Below are positions 50,002-60,688 of a DNA stretch of 64,000 bases, in pieces (position 1 is the first letter of the stretch; each line of letters begins with the position of its first letter). The translations under genes were made by a program, and so were the position numbers. The DNA comes from Streptomyces tirandamycinicus (lineage in GTDB: Bacteria; Actinomycetota; Actinomycetes; Streptomycetales; Streptomycetaceae), in contig NZ_CP029188.1 in the NCBI RefSeq assembly GCF_003097515.1, forward strand, positions 1,727,001-1,791,000, read 5' to 3'. The notes below the pieces were generated by a model, which saw only the letters and a list, made by a program, of their open reading frames with translations, had not been told where the DNA came from and made no database searches.

Positions 50002-52290
50002 TCAGGCGCCGAGTTTGCGCCGGACCTCGGCTTCGCGGGCGTGGTCGCCCAGCCGCCGGTGGGCGTCGGCGGCCCTGCGGTACTCCTCGTCGGCGCCCAG
50101 CGGGTCGCCCTGCACGAGCAGGTTGTCGCCCACCGCCTCGGCGGACGCCGCGATCCCGGCGCCGAGCCCGGCGCGTTCGAAGGCGGCCAGCGCGGCGCGG
50201 TGCAGTTCCACTCCCGCGCCGTACGCGCCGCGCCGCTCCTCCAGGTGCCCCAGCTCGGTCAGCGTCCAGCCCTCCCCCGCCGTGAGGCCGCCCCGGCGGT
50301 AGAGGGCGAGGGCGCCGTGCAGATGGCGCTCGGCGGGCACGAAGCCGCCGGTCTGGGCGTAGGCCGTACCGAGTCGGCGCCGGGTGTCGGCAAGTACGGC
50401 CGCGTCACCGGCGTGCCGGGCGAGTGCGGCCGCGTCACCGGCGTGCCGGGCGAGTAGGGGCAGTGCCCGCTCCAGGCAGTCGATCGCCTCGTCGGGGCGG
50501 CGGCGGTCCAGGTGGAGGGCACCGAGGGCGCGCAGCACCTCCGCCTCGCCCGCGGTGTCGCCCGCCTCCCGGCAGTCCTCCCACGCGGTGCGCAGCTCCC
50601 GCAGGGCCTCCTCGTACCGTCCGGCGCCGCGCAGGGCGGCGCCCAACAGCCGCCGGGTGGCGGTCTGTTCGGTGCGGCCGGCGAGGTGCCGCCCGAGGGC
50701 GACCGCCATACGCAGATGGTCCACGGCCCGGTCGAGCCGCCCTTCGTGCGCGTACGCGGCGCCGAGGCCGCGCATGGCGTGCGCCGTCCAGCCCTGCTCT
50801 CCGGAGCGGCGGGCCGCGTCGAGGACGGCGGCCCACATGGCGACGCGCGCGCTCTGACCGGGGCGCCCCTCCAGCCAGGGGTCGGCGGCGAGGGCGAGCG
50901 CGTGGGCGTGGTTGAGCAGCCCCTCGCGTACGGCGGCCCGGACGAGGTGGGGGACGGCGTACTGCTCCGTGGCGCCCCAGGCGCGGCTGCCCGGGTCGGT
51001 GGCGTCCTCGGTGCAGGCGGTCACGATCCGTTCGAGTGACGCCCGGCGTTCGGCGGGGGCCGTTTCGTGGTCGAGGCGTTCCGCGGCGAGCCGGCGGACC
51101 AGGTCGTGCAGCCGGTACCCGCCGGGGCCCTCGGGCCGGGCGAGTTGGGCGTCGGTGAGGCGCCGGAAGCCGCCGCGGGTTGCGGCGGGGTCGAGGTCCG
51201 CCGCGGCCGCGGCGATCCGTACGGTGACGCGGCCCGCCGGGCAGGCGCCGAGGGCGCGCAGCAGTGCCCGGTCGGGGGCGCCGAGTGCGGCGTAGGCGGT
51301 TTCGAAGGCGGCCCGGACGGCGAGGTCGTCCATGCGCAGCTGGTGGAGGCGGTCGCGTTCGGCGGCGAGGCGGCCGGCGAGCGCCGGCATCTGCCCGGTG
51401 GGCATGGAGCGGGACACGCCGGCCGCGGCGCGGACGGCGAGCGGGAGGCGTCCGCAGGCGTGGACGGCGGTCCGCGCGTGGTCGGGTCCGGCGGCGGGGC
51501 GGCCGGGCCCGGCGACGGCGGCGAGGAGGGCGAGCGCGTCGGGTTCGGTGAGCGGGGTGAGCGGAACGGGCGCGGCCTCGGGCAGGTTCCGGAGCGCGTC
51601 ACGGCTGGTGAGGAGAGTCAGGCAGTGCTCGCCCGCCGGCAGCAGGGCGCGGGCCTGGCAGGCGTCCGCGGCGTCGTCGAGGAGCAGCAGGATCCGCCGG
51701 CCAGCGGTGCGGCCGCGGAAGCGGGCGGACAGCGCGTCGCTGGTGCCCGACTGTTCCTCGGCGGGGGCGCCGAGGGCGGCGAGGAGCCCCGCCAGCACGG
51801 CGGCGGGGGCCGACGGTTCGCCGCGTCCGCCGCCGAGCTCGGCGTACAGCCGCCCGTCGGGGAACAGCGGCCCGAGTTCATGGGCGAGGCGGACGGCGAG
51901 CGCGGACTTGCCGGTGCCCGGCGGGCCGGTCAGGGCGATGGCGCGGTGGCCGGCGCGGACGAGGCCCAGGACGGCGCCGGTCTCGGTGGCGCGGCCGGTG
52001 AAGTGGTCCACGGGGGACGGGAGTTCGGCCGGGTCCGGCGGGGCGGAGGTGGCGGCCCGGGGCGGCGGGCCGGCCGGGCGCCGCCGGGTTCGCGCCCGGC
52101 GGACGGCGGTGTACGCGGCACCTGCCGCCGCGGCTGCCACGAGCGGCCAGACGAAGGGGGCGAGGGGCACGAGCGGGGCGAGGAGCGGAGTGGGGGTGCC
52201 GCAGGTGGACGCGTGGAGTGCCGCGGCGAGCGGAACCGACAGCAGCGCCGATGCCGCGACCAGCCCGGCAGTCGCACGAGTGCGCAGCAC
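50002..52290 (-). CDS. membrane-anchored NB-ARC (STAND) NTPase with TPR repeats
   Basis: A 762-residue protein. One or two N-terminal hydrophobic segments (ASALLSVPLAAAL, FVWPLVAAAAAGAAYTAV) precede an NB-ARC domain: Walker A TGPPGTGKSALAVRLAH near residue 125, Walker B RRILLLLDDAADAC, GxP-type CGRLPLAVRAAAG, and a winged-helix region (YRLHDLVRRLAAERL). At least six TPR-like helical repeats follow to the end. The HTH of AfsR/SARP proteins is absent. A 30-bp duplication (50401-50460) doubles the segment LARHAGDAAA within one TPR. STAND proteins act as signal-triggered hubs; the trigger and effector here are unknown. Confidence 0.8.
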   Translation of the reverse strand: MLRTRATAGLVAASALLSVPLAAALHASTCGTPTPLLAPLVPLAPFVWPLVAAAAAGAAYTAVRRARTRRRPAGPPPRAATSAPPDPAELPSPVDHFTGRATETGAVLGLVRAGHRAIALTGPPGTGKSALAVRLAHELGPLFPDGRLYAELGGGRGEPSAPAAVLAGLLAALGAPAEEQSGTSDALSARFRGRTAGRRILLLLDDAADACQARALLPAGEHCLTLLTSRDALRNLPEAAPVPLTPLTEPDALALLAAVAGPGRPAAGPDHARTAVHACGRLPLAVRAAAGVSRSMPTGQMPALAGRLAAERDRLHQLRMDDLAVRAAFETAYAALGAPDRALLRALGACPAGRVTVRIAAAAADLDPAATRGGFRRLTDAQLARPEGPGGYRLHDLVRRLAAERLDHETAPAERRASLERIVTACTEDATDPGSRAWGATEQYAVPHLVRAAVREGLLNHAHALALAADPWLEGRPGQSARVAMWAAVLDAARRSGEQGWTAHAMRGLGAAYAHEGRLDRAVDHLRMAVALGRHLAGRTEQTATRRLLGAALRGAGRYEEALRELRTAWEDCREAGDTAGEAEVLRALGALHLDRRRPDEAIDCLERALPLLARHAGDAAALARHAGDAAVLADTRRRLGTAYAQTGGFVPAERHLHGALALYRRGGLTAGEGWTLTELGHLEERRGAYGAGVELHRAALAAFERAGLGAGIAASAEAVGDNLLVQGDPLGADEEYRRAADAHRRLGDHAREAEVRRKLGA
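50401..50460. repeat. 30-bp perfect tandem duplication inside a TPR gene
   Basis: CGCGTCACCGGCGTGCCGGG plus ten more bases occurs at 50401-50430 and 50431-50460. It adds ten residues in frame. Confidence 0.85.
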
Positions 52291-52593
52291 GGTCCCCCCG
52301 TCCCGGTCCCGGTCCCCTGTCCCGTCCGTCCGGCGCCCTGGTCCGTGCCCGCGCCGTACGCGTTCCTCACATTCTGGCCCCCTCGGCGCCCGCTGCGCCT
52401 GACCGGGACGGGGATTTCGGGGATCGGTTCGCGGGAAGGCGGCCGCGCGGGGGGTCGCCGAACTCGTCCGCGACCGGTCAGCCGTTGCCGGTCCGGGCGG
52501 GAGAGCGCGCCGCGGGGGACGAGCCCGGGAGCCGGGGCCGCCGGGAGCAGGTTCCGGCGATGTGAGGCGGTGGGGGCCCCGGCGCCCGTGCGT
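52291..52593. other. intergenic region with no evident gene
   Basis: The 303 bp hold GC-rich sequence with a GGTCCC-GGTCCC direct repeat near 52300 and no coding signal I trust. The region probably contains the promoter of the NB-ARC/TPR gene. Confidence 0.45.
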
Positions 52594-53313
52594 CTACGGG
52601 GACGGTGTGCGCGCTGCGGCGAGCAGGCGTGCCGTGTCGTCGGCGCACAGCTGAAGCGCGTTGCCGACCGTGGTCAGCACCTCCCGCTCCGCCGGGGTGT
52701 AGGGCCCGTCGGCGAGGGCGATGCCGGCGCCCTGCAGCAGGATCGATTCGCGTCCGGCCGGGGCCAGATGCGGGGTGAGCGGTTCCAGCGCCTCGTGGAG
52801 CTCGATGGCGAGGGCCGCGCCGCAGGGTCCCGCGTCGGTGATGAAGCGGCCGGTGTCGGCGGCGAGCGCCTCCACCAGGGCGGTCAGCTGGTCCTCGGTG
52901 CAGTCGCTGATCCCGGCGGCGCGGACCGCGGCGACCGCGGTCCGCCGGACCGGGCGGGCGGAGGTCCCCCCGGCGGCCAGGACGGCGAGTGCGACGGTGT
53001 GCACGGCGTCGCGGAGCATCGCGGAGAAGCGGCCGGTGGTGGGGTGGTCCAGGGCGTCGGTGCCGAAGTGGCTGTGGCAGGCGGCGCATTCGACGACCGG
53101 CCCGGCCAGGCCGCGCGGGAGGACGGGGACACCGAGGACGGTGAAGCGGCGGCGGCCGGTGCGGCGGCGGTAGTTGCGGTCGCCTCCGCACTCCGGGCAG
53201 AAGAACTCGCCGTCGCCGACGGTGGTCCACGAGGTGCGCGTCCCGAAGACACGAAGTCCACGATGGCCGTGGATGCGCGGTTTTCGGCCGCTCTGTCCGC
53301 GGGCTGGCAGCAC
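52594..53313 (-). CDS. TerB-like protein with zinc ribbon
   Basis: A 239-residue protein. The N-terminal zinc-ribbon pairs C-x2-C (FFCPECGGDRNYRRRTGRRR) and C-x2-C (VECAACHSHFG) precede an all-helical TerB-like domain (PYTPAEREVLTTVGNALQLC). TerB-fold proteins are acidic and associated with tellurite resistance and stress. GTG 53313 has GGAGG 6 bp upstream. No ter operon genes are adjacent. Confidence 0.78.
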   Translation of the reverse strand: MLPARGQSGRKPRIHGHRGLRVFGTRTSWTTVGDGEFFCPECGGDRNYRRRTGRRRFTVLGVPVLPRGLAGPVVECAACHSHFGTDALDHPTTGRFSAMLRDAVHTVALAVLAAGGTSARPVRRTAVAAVRAAGISDCTEDQLTALVEALAADTGRFITDAGPCGAALAIELHEALEPLTPHLAPAGRESILLQGAGIALADGPYTPAEREVLTTVGNALQLCADDTARLLAAARTPSP

Positions 53314-53415
53314 GTCGCACCTCCGTGACCCTCCGGCAACATTGCCGCTCTGACGTGATGTTAGCCACATCGCGGAGGTGGCGTCAGCACCCGGGCGCCA
53401 CATCACCCGGACATG

Positions 53416-53451
53416 GCCGAACCCCGCCCCTGTCCGGGTGCGGGGTTCGGC
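53416..53451 (-). terminator. leuA terminator hairpin
   Basis: GCCGAACCCCGC (53416-53427) pairs with 53440-53451 in a 12-bp perfect stem, 22 bp past the leuA stop. Confidence 0.65.
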
Positions 53452-53472
53452 GGCCGCGGGTGGCGGTGGGCG

Positions 53473-55352
<1,880 letters not shown>

Positions 55353-55357
55353 TACGA

Positions 55358-55405
55358 CTACAGGCCCTCGCCGCGGCAGCTAAGAAGAAGCAGCCCGAAA
55401 CGCAT
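55358..55405 (-). CDS. leuA leader peptide, 15 aa, Leu-rich
   Basis: ATG at 55405 opens MRFGLLLLSCRGEGL and stops with TAG at 55358. Four consecutive Leu codons (CTG CTT CTT CTT) include three CTT, a codon that is rare in Streptomyces, so stalling would be sensitive to charged tRNA-Leu. It lies 115 bp upstream of leuA and is followed by alternative hairpins. This peptide type before leuA is known from Streptomyces leucine biosynthesis control. Confidence 0.88.
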   Translation of the reverse strand: MRFGLLLLSCRGEGL

Positions 55406-55564
55406 GATGCGGACGAGCCTAGCGGAGCTTCGGCGCGGGCGCCGGTCCCGTTTCAGTATGCGGGACGACCGACGAGTAACGGTCATATGTGATAGATCAC
55501 TCTAATTCACTCATCATCGTTGCATTCAGCGACAACCAGGCGGCACAGTGCCACATTGCCGGAC

Positions 55565-56617
55565 ATGGACTCCTCCACACCGGTCTTCTGCGGCATCGTG
55601 CCGCCCCACCTGCTCGACAGGCTCGCCCGGGCCGGCGACCCGGCCGTCGCCGCCGCGGCCCGCCGCACCCTGGTGGCGGACGCCGCGCACCGCACCGGCC
55701 GCCGCCTCACCACCGTCACCGGCGCCCCTCCCCCGGCCCGGGCAGTCGTCCCCGGCCCGCAGCGCACCCTGTACGACGCCGGGAACGGGACCGTGCTGCC
55801 CGGCACGCGGGTGCGCTCCGAGGGCGACGAGCCCGTCCGGGACGCCACCGTCAACCGCGCGTACGCCGGCCTCGGCGCGACGTTCGAGCTGCTGTTGACG
55901 GCGTACGGCCACGACTCGATCGACGGCGCGGGGCTGCCGCTCGACGCGACCGTGCACTACGGCGAGGACTACGGCAACGCGTTCTGGAACGGCGAGCAGA
56001 TGGTGTTCGGCGACGGTGACGGCGAGATCTTCCTCGACTTCACCGGGCCGGTCGACGTGATCGCCCACGAACTGGCGCACGGCTTCACCCAGTACTCGGC
56101 GAACCTCAGCTACTTCGGCCAGCCCGGCGCCCTGAACGAGTCGGTGTCGGACGTCTTCGGCTCCCTGGTGAAGCAGTACACGCTCGGCCAGAGCGCGGAC
56201 CGGGCCGACTGGCTCATCGGGGCCGGGCTGCTGGCCCCCGGGGTCGGCGGGGTGGCGCTGCGGTCGATGAAGGCGCCGGGCACGGCGTACGACGACGACG
56301 TCCTCGGCAAGGACCCCCAGCCCGCGACGATGGCCGGCTACGTCCGCACGGGCCGGGACAACGGCGGCGTCCACATCAACTCGGGCATCCCCAACCACGC
56401 CTTCCACCTGCTCGCCGTCCGGCTGGGCGGGAAGGCGTGGGAGCGGGCCGGCCGGATCTGGTACGACACGCTGACCTCGGGGCGGCTGCCGGTCGACGCG
56501 TCGTTCTCCGACTTCGCCGGGGAGACGGTCGCGGCGGCCACGGCGCGCTACGGGAGGGGCGAGGAGCGCGAGGCGGTGCTGAAGGCGTGGTCCCAGGTCG
56601 GTGTGGCTGCCAACTGA
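55565..56617 (+). CDS. M4-family (protealysin-like) zinc metalloprotease
   Basis: A 350-residue protease. There is no signal peptide. The N-terminus, FCGIVPPHLLDRLARAGDPA, is the short protealysin-type propeptide whose Cys can block the active-site zinc. The catalytic domain has H168-E-L-A-H172, third ligand Glu192 (LNESVSDVFGS), and catalytic His270 (GGVHINSGIPNHAFH). The lack of a signal implies cytoplasmic storage or non-classical release, as for protealysin. Start ATG 55565 opens the propeptide. A small gene for an emfourin-type inhibitor follows after 25 bp. Confidence 0.9.
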   Translation: MDSSTPVFCGIVPPHLLDRLARAGDPAVAAAARRTLVADAAHRTGRRLTTVTGAPPPARAVVPGPQRTLYDAGNGTVLPGTRVRSEGDEPVRDATVNRAYAGLGATFELLLTAYGHDSIDGAGLPLDATVHYGEDYGNAFWNGEQMVFGDGDGEIFLDFTGPVDVIAHELAHGFTQYSANLSYFGQPGALNESVSDVFGSLVKQYTLGQSADRADWLIGAGLLAPGVGGVALRSMKAPGTAYDDDVLGKDPQPATMAGYVRTGRDNGGVHINSGIPNHAFHLLAVRLGGKAWERAGRIWYDTLTSGRLPVDASFSDFAGETVAAATARYGRGEEREAVLKAWSQVGVAAN

Positions 56618-56642
56618 CCCCGGTCCGTACTAGACAGGGGTC

Positions 56643-56909
56643 ATGCGCATCCAGGTACGACGTACGGGCGGGTTCGCCGGCATCGAGCGGGTCCGCGAGG
56701 TCGACACCTCGGGGCTGCCCGACGCCCGGGAGTGGCACACCCTGGCCGAGCAGGCGGTGCGCGACGGCAGCGGCACCCCGCCGGTGGGGGTGCCGGACGG
56801 CTTCCAGTACCGGCTCACGGTCGACGGCACGACGGTGTACTGCGCGGATCCGCGGCTGTCCGAGGCGCAGCGGAAGCTGATCACCCGGCTGCTGAAGGAA
56901 GGCGCCTGA
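56643..56909 (+). CDS. emfourin-type protealysin inhibitor
   Basis: An 88-residue protein beginning MRIQVRRTGGFAGIERVREV, the beta-rich start of emfourin, a picomolar-range inhibitor of protealysin reported from Serratia. The rest (FQYRLTVDGTTVYCADPRLS) fits the same family. It sits 25 bp after the M4 protease, the canonical order, and would keep the enzyme silent inside the cell. Confidence 0.88.
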   Translation: MRIQVRRTGGFAGIERVREVDTSGLPDAREWHTLAEQAVRDGSGTPPVGVPDGFQYRLTVDGTTVYCADPRLSEAQRKLITRLLKEGA

Positions 56910-57076
56910 GGACGAAGGTGGAACCGCGGCCCGGCGGGGGGCGGACCCGGCGCCGGGGCAGGAGCCGACGGGGGCCGGGGCGGGCCGGACCGGTGGGGGC
57001 GGCCCCGGCGCCGGGGCGGGGCCGGACCGGCGGGGGCCCGGCGGCCCCCCGTACTGGGGCGCCGGCGGCGCTCCGG

Positions 57077-58024
57077 TCAGAAGCCCAGCCTGCGCAGCTG
57101 CTTCGGGTCCCGCTGCCAGTCCTTGGCGACCTTGACGTGAAGATCGAGGAAGACCGGCGTGCCCAGCAGCGCCTCGATGTGCTTGCGGGACTTGGTGCCG
57201 ACCTCCTTGAGGCGGCTTCCCTTCGGGCCGATGACGATGCCCTTCTGGCTGGGGCGCTCGATGTAGACGTTGGCGTGGATGTCGAGGAGCGGCCGGTCCG
57301 CCGGGCGTCCCTCGCGCGGCAGCATCTCCTCGACCACGACCGCGATCGAGTGCGGCAGCTCGTCCCGTACGCCCTCCAGCGCCGCCTCGCGGATCAGCTC
57401 GGCGACCATGACCTGCTCCGGCTCGTCCGTGAGGTCGCCCTCCGGGTAGAGCGGGGGGCTCTCGGGGAGCAGCGGGACGAGGAGGTCGCCGAGGAGAGCG
57501 ACCTGCCTGCCGCCCACGGCCGACACCGGCACGATCTCCGCCCACTCGATGCCGAGCTCGCTGCCGAGGCGGTCGACGGCGATGAGCTGCTCGGCCAGGG
57601 TCTTGGAGTCGACCAGGTCGGTCTTGGTGACGATCGCGACCTTGGGGGTCTTCTTGATCCCGGCCAGCTCCTTGGCGATGAAGCGGTCGCCGGGGCCGAT
57701 CTTCTGGTCGGCGGGCAGGCAGAAGCCGATCACGTCGACCTCGGCCCAGGTGGTGCGCACGACGTCGTTCAGCCGCTCGCCGAGCAGGGTGCGCGGCTTG
57801 TGCAGACCGGGGGTGTCCACGAGGACGAGCTGGGCGTTCAGGTCGGGCCGGTGGACGATGCCGCGGACGGTGTGGCGGGTGGTCTGGGGCCGGTTGGAGG
57901 TGATGGCCACCTTCTGGCCCACCAGAGCGTTCGTGAGGGTGGACTTGCCCGCGTTGGGGCGGCCGACGAAGCAGGCGAAGCCGGCGCGGTGCGGGGCCTC
58001 GGATCCGGGGGTGTGAACGCTCAT
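57077..58024 (-). CDS. era: GTPase Era
   Basis: A 315-residue ribosome-assembly GTPase. G1 GRPNAGKST, G2 region SNRPQTTRHTVRG, G3 DTPGLHKP and G4 VTKTDLVD are intact. The C-terminal KH domain has IERPSQKGIVIGPKGSRLKE (GxxG loop) and binds the 3' end of 16S rRNA. ATG 58024 gives the usual MSVHTPGSEAPHR start; ATG 58033 is three codons upstream. It lies on the minus strand with ybeY and the CNNM protein further upstream, the usual order, though two surface-protein genes are inserted between them. Confidence 0.95.
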   Translation of the reverse strand: MSVHTPGSEAPHRAGFACFVGRPNAGKSTLTNALVGQKVAITSNRPQTTRHTVRGIVHRPDLNAQLVLVDTPGLHKPRTLLGERLNDVVRTTWAEVDVIGFCLPADQKIGPGDRFIAKELAGIKKTPKVAIVTKTDLVDSKTLAEQLIAVDRLGSELGIEWAEIVPVSAVGGRQVALLGDLLVPLLPESPPLYPEGDLTDEPEQVMVAELIREAALEGVRDELPHSIAVVVEEMLPREGRPADRPLLDIHANVYIERPSQKGIVIGPKGSRLKEVGTKSRKHIEALLGTPVFLDLHVKVAKDWQRDPKQLRRLGF

Positions 58025-58198
58025 GCGGGCCATTCTCCCCGATCCGCGGGGCGGCCACGTACCACGTGCCCGGCAGGGCGGGCCCGGACGTCCGCCGGCA
58101 GGGAGCGCCCCGGGGCCCGGTGGGACGGGCGACCCGGGGGCCCGGCCCCGCGGCCGTGCCGGCGGCGACGGCAGGCGGGGCGGGGAGGCAGCCGGGCG

Positions 58199-59179
58199 TC
58201 AGCCTTCCCGCGCGGCCCGGCGCCGGGCCCGGAGCCACAGCAGCGCCCCGGCACCGGCCGCGGCCAGGACGGCCGTGACCAGCCAGGGCACGGCGAGGAA
58301 GGACACCGCGCCGGATCCGCGGGCGTCGCCCGCACTCGCCGTGAGGGTCACCTCGCCCCAGTCGAGCTGGGGGGCTCCGGCCCAGCTCGCGGTGAGCCGG
58401 ATCTTCTGCCGGGGCAGCAGTTCGCCGGGGACGCCGGTCAGGTCCCGGGCCAGCAGCGTGCGGCCGAAGAGGCCCTCTGCGCGCAGGGCGACCTTCGGGT
58501 TGAGGGTGACGTTGCCGCGGTTGTGCAGCGTGTAGGAGATCAGGGCGCTGCTGTCTCCGGTACCGGGCACCAGGGGTGTGTCCGGGCTGTAGCGGACGTC
58601 CTCGACGGCGAGCGCGGGTACGGCCGGGCCGTTCACCCGGAGATGGACCCGGGCGCCGACGGCCCGCCGGATGCCGACGCCCACGGCTCCCCCGGCCCCG
58701 GGGGCGACGCGTTCGTCGAGGGCGACCAGCGCACCCGGGTGGTCACCGGGCTCGGCGTCCTCGGGGACGGTCAGGGTGTACGGGACGGTGACCGAGGAGC
58801 GGGCGGGCACGGTCACCCGGGTGCGGTCCGGCTCCGCCCAGGCGCCGACACCGCGCTGCCTCTCCTCGCGGGTGCGGACGGCGAAACCCCCGTCCCTGGG
58901 GGTGTTGTGGGCGTCCGCCGCGTACAGCAGGAACGTCATCGGCACGGTGGTCTTGTTGGTCACGGTGACGCTGTCGTTGAGCGTGGTGCCGGGGTCGGCG
59001 GAGAGGTAGAAGTACGGGCGGCGGCCGGGTCCGGAGGCCGTGGGCTCGACGGACCACTCGCCGTTGTCGGCGGCGTACGCGGCCGGGACGGCGTACAGGG
59101 ACGCGGCCAGCGCGAGGAGAGCCGCGAGCAGCGGGAGGAGGGGCGCGGGCAGCGGGAGGTGCGCGGGCAGTCTTCGCAC
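58199..59179 (-). CDS. DUF916-type (WxL-interacting-like) membrane-anchored surface protein
   Basis: A 326-residue protein with a signal peptide (LLALAASLYAVPAAYAAD), an extracellular DUF916 domain with the landmarks YFYLSADPGTTLNDSVTVTN and YTLTVPEDAEPGDHPGALVA, a second Ig-like domain (YTLHNRGNVTLNPKVALRAE), and a C-terminal membrane helix (FLAVPWLVTAVLAAAGAGAL) with basic tail. In low-GC Gram-positives such proteins bind WxL proteins and peptidoglycan. It lies 61 bp after the WxL-like gene on the same strand. Confidence 0.82.
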   Translation of the reverse strand: MRRLPAHLPLPAPLLPLLAALLALAASLYAVPAAYAADNGEWSVEPTASGPGRRPYFYLSADPGTTLNDSVTVTNKTTVPMTFLLYAADAHNTPRDGGFAVRTREERQRGVGAWAEPDRTRVTVPARSSVTVPYTLTVPEDAEPGDHPGALVALDERVAPGAGGAVGVGIRRAVGARVHLRVNGPAVPALAVEDVRYSPDTPLVPGTGDSSALISYTLHNRGNVTLNPKVALRAEGLFGRTLLARDLTGVPGELLPRQKIRLTASWAGAPQLDWGEVTLTASAGDARGSGAVSFLAVPWLVTAVLAAAGAGALLWLRARRRAAREG

Positions 59180-59240
59180 TGAGGCGGTTCCCCCGGATCG
59201 GGGCGGGCCGACCGGGTGCGCGCCCGGCCCGCCGTGCGTG

Positions 59241-60578
59241 TCAGGTGAGGGTGAGGGTCAGTACGCCGGAGTAGGCGCCGGGGGCGGTGAACGCCGGCAC
59301 GTCCAGCGACACCTTCGCCCCCGCGGTGAACTCGCCGCCGGTGAGGGCCGCGTTCGGGGTGGACGCCAGGGTGGCTCCGGCGGTGCCGACGGCTCCCGCG
59401 GAGCCCGCCGCGCAGGTGCTGGGGCTGCCTGCCTTGGTGGTGCAGGCTGGGGTCCAGCTCAGCCGTCCGGCATCGATCTTCCCGCCGGGGCCGGTGAAGT
59501 CGGTGACCTTGCCGGTCAGGGACCAGCCCGCGGGCCCGCCGCGGAAGTCCTTGACGGTCACCGTGTGGAGGTCGCCGGTGGCGGCGCCGCCCTTGCCGAA
59601 GTCGACGGACGTCAGCTGGACGGTGTCACCGGCCTGGGTCATGGACAGGGTGCCGGCCGCGATCGCGGTGGTGAGCTTCTGGCTGTTCGCGGGGACGGGG
59701 CTGTCGTCGACGACGGTGTACGCCGCGGGGCCCGCACCCTTGTCGTCGCTCCAGGCGGTGCCCTCGTAGGCGACGACTCCGGTGGTGGCCTTGTCGGCGA
59801 CCGTCAGCTGTGCGGAGAAGGTGCCCGTCGCGCTCGCCTTGACGGTGACCCTGTCCGCGGTCTCGGCCGCGCCGGCGCGGCCGGCGACGGTGATGTCGGC
59901 GAGCGGGGTGAACTTGGCGCCGGTGACGGCCACCGTGTCGCCCGGTCCGCCGGAGGCCGTGCCGAGTTGGATGGACCGCTCGTTGGCGCCGGGCTGCTCG
60001 GTGGCGACGATCGTCCGCGAGACGGGCGCGGGCGGGTTCGTCACCGTGCAGGGGGTGTCCAGCTCCATGATGTAGCTGGTGTGGATGTTGTAGTCGCCCG
60101 GGGAGAGGGTGATCGAGCCGGGCGCGGTGACCGTGAAGGTGCCGGTCATGGAGAACGCCGGGAAGGGTGCCTTGCCGGGGACGGGCGGGTTCTTCTTCGG
60201 CCCGGCGACGGTGACGCTGCCGGGCTGGGCGCCGCCGAGGGTCACCTTGCCGGTCGGGGTCATGATGTCGGCGGGCAGCGCGAGGTCGACCGGGTTTCCC
60301 GCGGCGGGCTTGGTGACCGTGTAGGTGACGGTGACCGTGTCGCCCACCCTGGGTGCGGCGTTGTCGACGGTGATCTCGCCCGTGGTCGTGCCGTTGATGG
60401 GCGGGATGCCGGAGATGGGCGGAGGGACGCAGCGCGTCGGGAAGTCGACCGCCTGGGCCGTTCCCATCTGGGCCGCGGCGGAGGGCGTGAGGAGCCCGCC
60501 GCCGGCGGCCACGAGCGCGCTCACCCCCAGCAGCGCCGCCCAGCGGCGTCTTCGTGGTGTGGATGGCAGGGATGCCAT
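59241..60578 (-). CDS. WxL-domain-like secreted surface protein
   Basis: A 445-residue secreted protein. A signal peptide (LLGVSALVAAGGGLLTPSAA) precedes several Ig-like repeats with VGDTVTVTYTV and GGPGDTVAVTGAKF starts. The end carries GWSLTGKVTDFTG and a terminal YSGVLTLTLT, both matching the WxL domain (W-x-L plus beta-rich C-terminus). Four cysteines may form disulfides. There is no membrane anchor or LPxTG, so it would be held by non-covalent binding, possibly via the DUF916 protein encoded next. Start ATG 60578 opens the signal peptide. Confidence 0.78.
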   Translation of the reverse strand: MASLPSTPRRRRWAALLGVSALVAAGGGLLTPSAAAQMGTAQAVDFPTRCVPPPISGIPPINGTTTGEITVDNAAPRVGDTVTVTYTVTKPAAGNPVDLALPADIMTPTGKVTLGGAQPGSVTVAGPKKNPPVPGKAPFPAFSMTGTFTVTAPGSITLSPGDYNIHTSYIMELDTPCTVTNPPAPVSRTIVATEQPGANERSIQLGTASGGPGDTVAVTGAKFTPLADITVAGRAGAAETADRVTVKASATGTFSAQLTVADKATTGVVAYEGTAWSDDKGAGPAAYTVVDDSPVPANSQKLTTAIAAGTLSMTQAGDTVQLTSVDFGKGGAATGDLHTVTVKDFRGGPAGWSLTGKVTDFTGPGGKIDAGRLSWTPACTTKAGSPSTCAAGSAGAVGTAGATLASTPNAALTGGEFTAGAKVSLDVPAFTAPGAYSGVLTLTLT

Positions 60579-60655
60579 GCGCTTCCCCCTTCGCTCTGCC
60601 TCAACTGGGTGGCCGTCATTGACGGGGTGGGGGGAGGAGAAGTCAAGGGAATCAG

Positions 60656-60688
60656 GACACATCGACTGATGGCCCATCAGTTCGTGTC
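60656..60688 (-). promoter_or_regulatory. large dyad upstream of the WxL-like gene
   Basis: ACTGATGG-c-CCATCAGT (60665-60681) is a perfect 17-bp dyad flanked by GACAC (60656) and GTGTC (60684) as outer arms. It lies about 80 bp upstream of the start at 60578 and could be a repressor operator. Confidence 0.5.

Noticed and set aside
55489..55500. CRP-like site GTGATAGATCAC upstream of the M4 protease
   Set aside because: The half-site spacing is two bases short of the CRP consensus and no further evidence supports it; kept only as a generic dyad.
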